Made by a program: the position numbers and the translations under genes
Assembly (NCBI GenBank): GCA_031275525.1
Contig: JAISOP010000151.1
Coordinates: forward strand, 1 to 5,372
Direction: 5' to 3'
Source of the DNA: Tannerella sp.
GTDB lineage: Bacteria; Bacteroidota; Bacteroidia; Bacteroidales; Tannerellaceae
DNA: 5,372 nt
The notes under the pieces: generated by a model
Databases searched by the model: none
Seen by the model: the letters and a program-made list of their open reading frames with translations, nothing else
What the model was told of the DNA's origin: nothing
Shown: piece by piece, positions 1-4,864 of the stretch
Layout of the letters: every line of letters starts with the position of its first letter
How positions within the stretch are numbered: position 1 is the first letter of the stretch

Positions 1-1
1 G

Positions 2-31
2 TTTGTTCTTTTTCTTGATAAAAAGAACAAA
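2..31. repeat. Perfect 12-bp inverted repeat, possible bidirectional terminator
   Basis: The arms at 2-13 (TTTGTTCTTTTT) and 20-31 are exact reverse complements around a 6-nt loop (14-19). The stem is A/T-rich, with T-runs on one side and A-runs on the other. It could therefore end transcription arriving from either side, but it lacks the G+C-rich stem of a classic intrinsic terminator. From memory, stems of this type recur in intergenic DNA of Bacteroidales genomes; I could not check this. The hairpin is certain, its role is not. Confidence 0.6.
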
Positions 32-113
32 AAGTCAAGGCTTCGTGCGCTTGGCCGGTTAAGCGACGCTCGGACGGCTAAAATCTATGAACTCGCTCCG
101 CTCAAGTAGCATA

Positions 114-262
114 GGGAACCTTTAAAAACCCCAAACGCTCCGCTGAAAAAGAAGAGTCGGTGCACGAATTAACGCGAAAAAATGATTCGCGGATAATAGC
201 GGTCAATCGCGGACCTTTTTTTTTCTGCGTAGCGTAGCGTTGGGGAGTTTTTAGAGGCTCCC
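114..262. repeat. Long imperfect inverted repeat in intergenic DNA
   Basis: The segment from 114 (GGGAACCTTTAAAAACCCC, then AAACGCTCCGCTG and an A-run to about 151) matches imperfectly the reverse complement of 215-262 (reading GGGAGCCTCTAAAAACTCCCC, then AACGCTACGCT and an A-run). The centre (about 152-214) holds a short direct repeat, TCGCGGA, at about 188-194 and again near 207-213. No convincing gene is present between 1 and 419. The 65-codon reading frame on the minus strand at 102-299 is just this palindrome and shows no domain-like features. The repeat may be a dispersed intergenic element or the ends of a very old small mobile element. Confidence 0.45.
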
Positions 263-419
263 AGGAAAGATTCAAAACATCAAGAGCTGAGGAGGGCAAA
301 TCTTCTGTTTTTTTTTCAGGTACAAATATTTGTCTGTTTAAAAAATGATGCTTAGTTTTGCCCCCGAATTGAAAAAAGGGATAGATATCTATTTTTATAA
401 ATGTTTATACTGCAAGGTT

Positions 420-504
420 GCTCGGATGGTGGAATCGGTAGACACGCAAGACTTAAAATCTTGTGACCATTGCGGTTGTGCGGGTTCAAGTCCCGCTCCG
501 AGTA
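420..504 (+). tRNA. tRNA-Leu, anticodon UAA
   Basis: This is an 85-nt class II tRNA. The acceptor stem pairs 420-426 (GCTCGGA) with 497-503 (TCCGAGT), including one G-T pair, and A504 is the discriminator. The D arm reads GGTGGAATCGGTAGACAC. The anticodon stem CAAGA/TCTTG encloses the loop CTTAAAA, giving anticodon TAA, which reads UUA and UUG leucine codons. A long variable arm follows, then the T arm CGGG-TTCAAGT-CCCG. The bases after A504 are CAC, so CCA is not encoded and must be added after transcription, as is usual in Bacteroidetes. The A+T-rich stretch upstream (about 369-401) could hold the promoter, but I see no confident consensus match. The tRNA 3' end is a plausible attachment site for the integrase remnant downstream. 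Confidence 0.96.
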
Positions 505-584
505 CACGGAATAGCTGCCAAATCAGCGGATTTCATCACTATCACAGGTTTTTATCCATTTTCACGCTGTTCAAAAAGTGACAT

Positions 585-616
585 TTTTCGCACCAAAACC
601 GGCGAAAGTGCGAAAA
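585..616. repeat. 9-bp inverted repeat upstream of the integrase remnant
   Basis: TTTTCGCAC at 585-593 and GTGCGAAAA at 608-616 are perfect reverse complements around a 14-nt loop (594-607). The hairpin lies in the 156-bp gap between the tRNA and the integrase remnant, 44 bp before its ATG. It could be an operator or arm-type integrase binding site, or a weak terminator after the tRNA. I see nothing else of note in 505-660. Confidence 0.5.
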
Positions 617-660
617 TTGCTGCAAAACTTCATGCCTTTGTCGGAAAACAAATTAATTCT

Positions 661-805
661 ATGGATAACATTCAGTTAAGATTCGTGTTCGATCGAAAAA
701 AAAGAGGCGAACAACGATACAAAAAAAGGCCTTTTGCAAATCGAACTCCGGATCACCGGCACGAACAGGCGGAAACTCATTTCTACCGGAGTTCGACTGT
801 CTTAA
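661..805 (+). pseudogene. N-terminal remnant of a tyrosine recombinase/integrase (arm-DNA-binding domain)
   Basis: Reading from ATG at 661 gives MDNIQLRFVFDRKKRGEQRY and two lysines. The frame then breaks in an A7 run (721-727). Skipping one A restores GLLQIELRITGTNRRK followed by LISTGVRLS and a stop at 803-805. This pattern (basic stretch, then LQIELRITG..RKLISTGV) is characteristic of the N-terminal arm-binding domain of Bacteroidales tyrosine recombinases, which are normally about 400 residues long. Only about 48 residues remain. The core-binding and catalytic (R-H-R-Y) domains are missing, and the frame enters the IS inverted repeat at 797, so the last two codons and the stop come from the IS. 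The same-strand position just after tRNA-Leu fits an integrase that once used the tRNA as its attachment site. The family call rests on motif recognition only. Confidence 0.72.
741..796. repeat. 11-bp inverted repeat inside the integrase remnant
   Basis: TCGAACTCCGG at 741-751 and CCGGAGTTCGA at 786-796 are perfect reverse complements separated by 34 nt. The right arm ends exactly where the IS inverted repeat begins (797). Both arms lie in integrase coding sequence, so the match may be chance or a consequence of the codons used. It could also have been a target feature for the insertion. Confidence 0.4.
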
Positions 806-828
806 ATCTTGAAATTGTGCAAGGCAGC

Positions 829-1098
829 GCACAGGAAAAACTCTTTCGACAAAAAGATTCTTTATCTTGTAGTAGCAACCGATAATCACGGCTTTCTTCA
901 CCGTATGCTTTTTCTTCTTCCCGCTGTATTTCAATGTCTGTTCCTCTTCGTCCCGGGGGACGGGGAATTTCACGCTCTGTCCCGTCATGCAACAGGATTT
1001 TCTCTTCCGCCGCTGTCCGCCTGGCAGGGCTTGAGATATGCGGCGAAACGGAAAAACAATCGAAATTTCATAAGGCATATACCTGACAAAAAACATTA
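829..1098 (-). pseudogene. Broken IS5-like (DDE_Tnp_4 type) transposase fragment
   Basis: On the minus strand one frame reads EEKILLHDGTEREIPRP (about 1005-955). A frameshift in the run G955-G959 (C5 on the coding strand) then moves to a frame reading RDEEEQTLKYSGKKKKHTVK followed by KAVII. Joined, this matches the pattern of DDE transposases in which DGTE carries the first catalytic Asp and YSGKKKxHTVK follows. Upstream, a piece reading MFFVRYMPYEISIVF lies in the second frame, so at least one more frameshift separates it. Only about 20 codons follow HTVK before the left inverted repeat, so the C-terminal half with the second Asp and the Glu has been deleted. The protein cannot be active. 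The 5' limit is uncertain because the reading frame is so damaged. Confidence 0.62.
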
Positions 1099-1383
1099 AA
1101 TGCTGATGAGGTTGCCAGCTATTCTGGTTGTCCCATGTCTGGACAATCCGGTTTTCCTCCCGATACTTTTCCTCCATGATGGCTGACGGAAGATATTCAT
1201 AACCCAGTTGCAGGCTGGCGTAAAAAATGCCGATGGTGCTGTAAAAAGTATGCTGAAGTAAGAATATGGGATGCCGATGAAGCGAAAGGTTATATGTGGT
1301 CCCGGTGTGAACAGGCATTCGATGCGGCTATTCACCCTTTCTCCCAATTCGTTCACACGCTAAAAGCGCATTGGAGCGGGATG

Positions 1384-1403
1384 ATTGCATCCTTTGATGC
1401 AAT
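1384..1403. repeat. Small perfect hairpin inside the IS remnant
   Basis: ATTGCATC at 1384-1391 and GATGCAAT at 1396-1403 form an 8-bp stem with a 4-nt loop. It lies in the gene-free part of the IS remnant (about 1100-1684). No T-run follows on either strand, so a terminator role is not supported. Confidence 0.4.
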
Positions 1404-1451
1404 GGCGACGGAGACACAAGAGGGCGGGATGGGGAGGAATCTACCACCGCT

Positions 1452-1462
1452 CCCCCCCCCCC
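1452..1462. repeat. C11 homopolymer tract
   Basis: Eleven consecutive C residues lie in the gene-free part of the IS remnant. Such tracts are prone to slippage or sequencing error. No reading frame with recognisable content crosses it, so a phase-variation role is unsupported. Confidence 0.6.
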
Positions 1463-1529
1463 GTGTCTTTTATCCCTCCGGCAAAAAATCTCCTACATGT
1501 TTTCCGCCTTCATTTCGCCGGGAAAAATG

Positions 1530-1560
1530 ATTCATATTCAAAAACCAATTCATATTCAAA
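1530..1560. repeat. Pair of 13-bp direct repeats
   Basis: ATTCATATTCAAA occurs at 1530-1542 and again at 1548-1560, a period of 18 bp. The A+T-rich pair lies between the transposase remnant and the right inverted repeat. It could mark a former transposase binding or promoter region, but no promoter consensus is evident. Confidence 0.5.
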
Positions 1561-1644
1561 GTAATGGGAAATCTATTCACTTCCCTGTTTGCCCTATAGT
1601 TTACCTCTGGCGGTCGGTTAAATCTTTCCTTGCATACAACAAAA

Positions 1645-1657
1645 GTGAAAATTTCAC
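1645..1657. repeat. Short palindrome near the right IS end
   Basis: GTGAAA-A-TTTCAC is a perfect 6-bp-arm palindrome 27 bp inside the right inverted repeat. A second TTTTCAC at 1664-1670 can pair with the left arm instead. It could be a protein-binding site of the former element, but its short length makes chance possible. Confidence 0.3.
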
Positions 1658-1773
1658 CTCGACTTTTCACGCCGCAAACTTAAGGCTGCCTTGCACAATT
1701 TCAGGATTTAAGACAGACCTTTCTCTTATCAAAATAAATTGACTGAATCTCTAATAATCATTTGTTGTTTTAG

Positions 1774-1795
1774 AGAGGCTGTCTCAAAAGCCTCT
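1774..1795. repeat. Hairpin with an IS-end-like sequence
   Basis: AGAGGCT at 1774-1780 pairs with AGCCTCT at 1789-1795 around GTCTCAAA. The string GAGGCTGTCTCAAAA resembles the terminal repeats of some Bacteroidetes insertion sequences, as I remember them. No partner end and no transposase are visible nearby, so this may be a solo end of another lost element or an ordinary hairpin. Apart from this, I see nothing of note in 1717-1888. Confidence 0.3.
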
Positions 1796-1888
1796 TGGCG
1801 TGACGTTGCGGACTTGCTCCGCCTTAGCGCTGTTCCGGAAGCCTTCTTCCCCGACCTCCATTTGGAATAGGGTGTGGAGAATGAAGAG

Positions 1889-1958
1889 GGAAACCTCTAA
1901 GACCCCTCCCCGGCCCACCCCCCAACGGGCGGGCCGGGGAGGGGTCTTAGAGGTTTCC
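1889..1958 (-). terminator. Perfect 28-bp-arm hairpin at the end of the KS/ACP operon
   Basis: The arms at 1889-1916 and 1931-1958 are exact reverse complements, with a 14-nt loop at 1917-1930. The inner stem is very G+C-rich (CCCCTCCCCGGCCC). The right arm contains the last three codons (Gly-Asn-Leu) and the TAA stop (1947-1949) of the membrane-protein gene. On the minus strand the stem is followed by CCTCTTCATTCTCC, which is pyrimidine-rich but not a clean U-tract. The position at the end of a long minus-strand operon supports a terminator or mRNA 3'-stabilising role. The perfect symmetry over 28 bp is more than termination needs and could instead reflect a dispersed palindromic repeat. Confidence 0.65.
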
Positions 1959-2309
1959 TTTGGCCACCAGGACTACTCCGCCCATAATCAGGAACACTCC
2001 TATCCACCGCGTGAGCGGGATGGATTCGTGGAAAACGAAGACGGCAGCCAGCAGGCCGAAGATATAGCTGATGCTTATCATGGGATAGGCCACCGAGAAG
2101 GCGTAATGTTTCAGGATATGGAACCAGAGCAGCGAGGCCAGCGCCATGCACAGCCCCGAGGCGGCCAGCTGCCAGGTGGTCAGCGCCTCCCGGACGAACT
2201 GCCGGGAAAGGCTGAACTTGCCTATCTGCGCCAGGGCTACCTTCAGGAAGATTTGCCCCGACACCAGGCACAGGGACTGGAGGGTGGAATAGAACAGGAG
2301 TTTCAGCAT
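1947..2309 (-). CDS. Small DMT-superfamily (EamA/ArnE-ArnF-like) membrane protein
   Basis: This 120-residue protein has four predicted membrane helices, at about residues 3-27, 43-66, 72-93 and 99-117, the architecture of SMR and ArnE/ArnF-type half-size transporters. Family-like features are GQIFLKVA (18-25) in helix 1, SVAYPM (72-77) opening helix 3, and the loop HESIPLTRWIG (94-104) before a glycine-rich helix 4. ArnE/ArnF pairs flip a lipid-linked sugar across the inner membrane. Transport of a lipid-like product of this cluster is my inference. I chose the ATG at 2309, which overlaps the upstream gene's end by 7 bp and suggests translational coupling. The same frame stays open to 2615, but that extension is Arg/Pro-rich read-through opposite real coding sequence. 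The stop codon lies within the terminator hairpin. It could alternatively be a small exporter. Confidence 0.85.
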   Translation of the reverse strand: MLKLLFYSTLQSLCLVSGQIFLKVALAQIGKFSLSRQFVREALTTWQLAASGLCMALASLLWFHILKHYAFSVAYPMISISYIFGLLAAVFVFHESIPLTRWIGVFLIMGGVVLVAKGNL

Positions 2310-3352
2310 CGCGAGAGAAGCGTGAGGGAATGGGAGGTATGGTGGTAGTGATTGTAGAACAGGATGCGCCGGACGCCGTCGAGTCCCGTTTCGCGGCCGG
2401 TCATCAGGTGCGCCGGGATCCGCCGCTTGCTCAGGCATACGGCGGCGGCATAGAGGCCCAGCGCGGAGGAGGAGAAGGACTGGCCGAACAGGTGTTTGTA
2501 CTGCGCCAGGGGACGACCGGCAAACAGGCCGGCGGCAGCGGCTTCGTACACCGGGTCGTTTTGCGGGTGATTGGCCACGCCCGTCATGACGGCGTCGAGG
2601 TCTTCCGGCGAACATCCGGCCTGCGCCAGGAGCGTGTCAAGCGCGCGGCGCAAGTCGGCGGCAGAGGGACGGAAAAGGAGTTCCACGCCGTTGATTTCGC
2701 AAAGCGAGCGTTCGTTGCACGCGTCGCTCAGCAACAGGCTGACCGCCACCTCGCCGGAAAAACACTTCTGCTTGGGCGATACTGCCGGCGCATACGTGAA
2801 ATTCCACTCTCCCAGCCGGCGGAGGAAAAGATAGTAATAATCCGTCATTTCGTCGTACCCGCCGACCAGCGCCGTCCGGATCCGCTGCCGGCGGAACTGG
2901 AGGAGGGCGTCCAGCAGCGCGTGTTCAAACGATACCCCACGGTGTACGTACGTGTTGTTATAGCCGTGGCATTTCAGGTCGATGGCTATCAACGAGCTGA
3001 TGATGTTGTGCGTGGATTGCATGAAATACGTTGGCTGGAGATACTGTTCCCCGTTTTTCAGGATCGAATGGAGGAACTTCTCCGTGTTGTCGATGCATCC
3101 CAGGCCGGTGCCGCTGATGATGGCGTCGGGCATTTCCAGGCCGGCGTCCTGCAGGGTGGCGTGGGCTGTGACAATGACGCGCTTGAGCAGGCGGCACATC
3201 CGGCGCGACTGGAGGGGCGAGAGGCGGGAGGTAAAATCCGGATCAATCGCCGACACCCGGTTGGTTTCATGATAAATGGGCGTCTCGAACCATGCGTCGC
3301 ACAGGGGCCGTTGTGCCGAGATTTGACTGGCGGACTGTATATAAACGGACAT
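2303..3352 (-). CDS. Ketosynthase-like chain-length factor, catalytically degenerate
   Basis: This 349-residue protein has the thiolase fold pattern of beta-ketoacyl synthases: SGTGLGCIDNTEKF (80-93), PTYFMQSTHNIISS (107-120) and KHLFGQSFSSSALGL (286-300). All three catalytic positions are changed. The nucleophile region reads NNTYVHRGVSFEHA (132-145), placing Val140 where Cys is expected. The HGT motif is replaced by MTGVANHPQND (256-266). The second His is Gln291 (FGQ instead of TGH). It is also shorter than the active neighbour (401 residues). In type II systems such partners pair with an active ketosynthase and set product chain length. The start lies 3 bp after the upstream ketosynthase stop, consistent with balanced heterodimer production. 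Assignment of the exact degenerate residues is by hand alignment. Confidence 0.88.
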   Translation of the reverse strand: MSVYIQSASQISAQRPLCDAWFETPIYHETNRVSAIDPDFTSRLSPLQSRRMCRLLKRVIVTAHATLQDAGLEMPDAIISGTGLGCIDNTEKFLHSILKNGEQYLQPTYFMQSTHNIISSLIAIDLKCHGYNNTYVHRGVSFEHALLDALLQFRRQRIRTALVGGYDEMTDYYYLFLRRLGEWNFTYAPAVSPKQKCFSGEVAVSLLLSDACNERSLCEINGVELLFRPSAADLRRALDTLLAQAGCSPEDLDAVMTGVANHPQNDPVYEAAAAGLFAGRPLAQYKHLFGQSFSSSALGLYAAAVCLSKRRIPAHLMTGRETGLDGVRRILFYNHYHHTSHSLTLLSRC

Positions 3353-3355
3353 GTT

Positions 3356-4561
3356 TCAGGTTTTGGAGAATACAATGGCAGAACTGTTGCCGCCGAATCC
3401 GAACGAGTTGGAGAGGAGGTGGCGGAGGGGACGCAGGGGCGAGGGGTCGGTCACCGGGACGAAGGTGTGCTCTTCGATTGGGTCGCGGAAGTTCAGGTTC
3501 ACCGGGAGAAAGTTGTGCCCGATTGCCAGGAGGGAAATGACGGCTTCGAGGCTGCCGGCGGCGCTGGTCGTATGCCCGGTGAAGGCTTTGAGGGAGGCCA
3601 CCGGCGGGATGCGTTCGCCGAACAGCCGCATGATGGCCAAGCCTTCGCTCAGGTCGTTGTTGGGTGTACCTGTGCCGTGCGCGTTGATGTAGTCAATGTC
3701 GCCGGGGATAAGGCCGGCATCTGCTATCGCCCCTTTCATGGCCAGGTAGGCGCCCAGTCCGTCAGGCGAGGAGGCGGTCTGGTGATAGGCGTCGCAGGCG
3801 TTGCAATAGCCGGAGACTTTGGCCAGGGGTTGCACGCCGCGTCGCAGGACCGGTTCCGCCGGTTCGAGGACAAGGTATCCGGCGCCTTCGCCCAGGTTGA
3901 TCCCGGCGCGGTGGCGGTCGAAGGGGCGGCAGGTCCGGCTGTCGAGAATCATCAGCGTGTTGAAACCGTTCACATGATAGCGGGAGAGGCATTCGCAGCC
4001 GCCGGCCACCACGACGTCCGCCCGGTCTTCCCGCAGCAGGTCAACGCCCATCATAACGGCGTTGGCCGACGACGAGCAGGCGGTGACGATGGTTGAGGTC
4101 ATCCGGAACCCGCCGAAATAGTCCGCAATCTGTTCCGTGCACGCCCCGCAGTCAATCAGTGCGATATAGTCGTTCTTCGCGTCCGTCCCGACAAAGTCGT
4201 CATACATTTCTTCCACCTGGTCCATCCCGCCCACGGTGATGCCCGAAATCAGCGCCACGCGCAGGGATGCGTCCCTGCCCCCGGACGGAGCGTATTGCCG
4301 GAGCGCTTCGTCAACCGCCAGTATGCCCAGCAGCGACGAACGAATCATCGCCTCTCCGGGCGCAATCCCCAGCATCTCCCGCATCTCGCCGTTGCTGTAT
4401 TTCACCTCGCCCACCGGCAGCCCGGCATGAGCCGTCCGCAGGTAACGGACCGGCTCCACCCCGGAACGCTCCGCGCGCAGGGCCTCCAGTGTGGCCTGCT
4501 TGCCCAGCCCGATGGCGGAGACAATGCCGGCGCCGGTCACATATACCTCTTTTGCTCCCAT
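3356..4561 (-). CDS. FabF-type beta-ketoacyl-[acyl-carrier-protein] synthase
   Basis: This 401-residue protein has the usual length for KAS I/II enzymes, which condense malonyl-ACP with a growing acyl-ACP chain in the cytoplasm. The N-terminus VYVTGAGIVSAIG (7-18) is typical. The triad is complete: Cys162 in TIVTACSSSANAV, His295 in NAHGTGTPNND, and His330 in KAFTGHTTSAAG. PFDRHRAGINLGEGAG (213-228) and the C-terminal SNSFGFGGNSSAIVF (384-398) are further hallmarks. The start at 4561 lies 3 bp after the ACP stop, and the degenerate KS follows 3 bp after its own stop. This arrangement points to a dedicated secondary lipid or polyene pathway rather than the housekeeping FabF. No promoter lies between these genes. 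Confidence 0.95.
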   Translation of the reverse strand: MGAKEVYVTGAGIVSAIGLGKQATLEALRAERSGVEPVRYLRTAHAGLPVGEVKYSNGEMREMLGIAPGEAMIRSSLLGILAVDEALRQYAPSGGRDASLRVALISGITVGGMDQVEEMYDDFVGTDAKNDYIALIDCGACTEQIADYFGGFRMTSTIVTACSSSANAVMMGVDLLREDRADVVVAGGCECLSRYHVNGFNTLMILDSRTCRPFDRHRAGINLGEGAGYLVLEPAEPVLRRGVQPLAKVSGYCNACDAYHQTASSPDGLGAYLAMKGAIADAGLIPGDIDYINAHGTGTPNNDLSEGLAIMRLFGERIPPVASLKAFTGHTTSAAGSLEAVISLLAIGHNFLPVNLNFRDPIEEHTFVPVTDPSPLRPLRHLLSNSFGFGGNSSAIVFSKT

Positions 4562-4564
4562 TCC

Positions 4565-4822
4565 TTATTTAATCCGGTGGACAGCCACATAGTCGGCCAT
4601 GGTGCGGATGGACTTGAATATTTCCTTACCCTGCGCCGGGTCTTTGAGTTTGATGCCGTAATTCTTCTCCAGCAGCACAATCAACTCCAGTGCGTCGATG
4701 GAGTCAAGCCCCAGCCCTTCGCCGAACAGTTCGCTCTCGTCCGCAATCTCTGCCGGCGTAATCCCTTCCAGATTCAACACCTTGATAATTTCCTGTTTCA
4801 GTTCTAAAATCAATTCTTCCAT
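4565..4822 (-). CDS. Acyl carrier protein
   Basis: This 85-residue acidic helical protein carries the phosphopantetheine attachment motif GLDSIDALEL (38-47), with Ser41 the predicted modified residue. Helix 1 (LILELKQEIIKVLNLEG) and the ITPAEIADESELFGEGLGLDS loop fit the ACP fold. The C-terminus contains helix 4 (IRTMADYVAVHRI). The LEKNYGIKLKD segment after the serine matches the family pattern of helix 2 and its following loop. It would hold the intermediates handled by the adjacent ketosynthase pair. The ATG at 4822 is preceded by an A+T-rich leader rather than a Shine-Dalgarno sequence, as usual in Bacteroidetes. Its location directly before the ketosynthase indicates a cluster-dedicated ACP rather than the primary-metabolism AcpP. 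Confidence 0.95.
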   Translation of the reverse strand: MEELILELKQEIIKVLNLEGITPAEIADESELFGEGLGLDSIDALELIVLLEKNYGIKLKDPAQGKEIFKSIRTMADYVAVHRIK

Positions 4823-4864
4823 AAGCTAATTCAATTATTCATTATTCAATTCCCGACGCCTCTT
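4823..4864 (-). promoter_or_regulatory. A+T-rich leader before the ACP start
   Basis: This 42-bp spacer is the only real intergenic gap in the operon and is much richer in A+T than its flanks. ATTCAATT occurs at 4829-4836 and at 4844-4851, with ATTCATT between. Bacteroidetes ribosomes usually initiate on unstructured A-rich leaders, so this may raise ACP translation, which would suit a protein needed in excess. A weak internal promoter is possible but I see no TAnnTTTG-type element. Confidence 0.35.

Larger units (their letters stand above)
797..1716. mobile_element. Decayed insertion sequence bounded by 32-bp inverted repeats
   Basis: The sequence at 797-828 (begins CTGTCTTAAATC, ends GCAAGGCAGC) and the reverse complement of 1685-1716 agree at 31 of 32 positions; the one difference is T809 versus C on the other arm. 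The 920-bp unit contains a minus-strand transposase remnant of DDE type near its left end and about 300 bp with no recognisable gene near its right end. The left repeat interrupts the integrase remnant. I find no target-site duplication: GTTCGA precedes the left end and ACCTTT follows the right end. The integrase frame does not resume after 1716, so a deletion or rearrangement probably followed insertion. The IS5-like assignment comes from the transposase motifs and is tentative. Confidence 0.72.

Noticed and set aside
520..533. Weak hairpin AAATC-agcg-GATTT after the tRNA as its terminator
   Set aside because: A 5-bp A/T-rich stem without an adjacent T-run is too weak to support a terminator call.
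345..581. 78-codon plus-strand frame
   Set aside because: It reads straight through the tRNA-Leu gene and has no protein-like features.
659..1318. 219-codon minus-strand frame as a single intact gene
   Set aside because: Its C-terminal part is antisense to the integrase remnant and crosses the IS inverted repeat. Only the middle contains transposase residues, and the rest of that transposase lies in another frame.
1294..1530. Plus-strand frame crossing the C11 tract as a phase-variable gene
   Set aside because: The translation has no recognisable motif and the region is the decayed interior of an IS.
1800..2348. 182-codon plus-strand frame
   Set aside because: It passes through the terminator hairpin and lies antisense to the membrane-protein gene, with low-complexity Arg/Gln/Glu-rich content and no recognisable motif.
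2310..2615. N-terminal extension of the small membrane protein to 2615
   Set aside because: The extra 102 residues are Arg/Pro-rich read-through overlapping the chain-length-factor gene. The ATG at 2309 gives the normal four-helix length and a 7-bp overlap.
2330..4096. 588-codon open frame on the plus strand
   Set aside because: It runs antisense through both ketosynthase genes, which carry clear family motifs on the minus strand. Long antisense frames are expected opposite G+C-rich coding DNA, and its translation shows no domain pattern.
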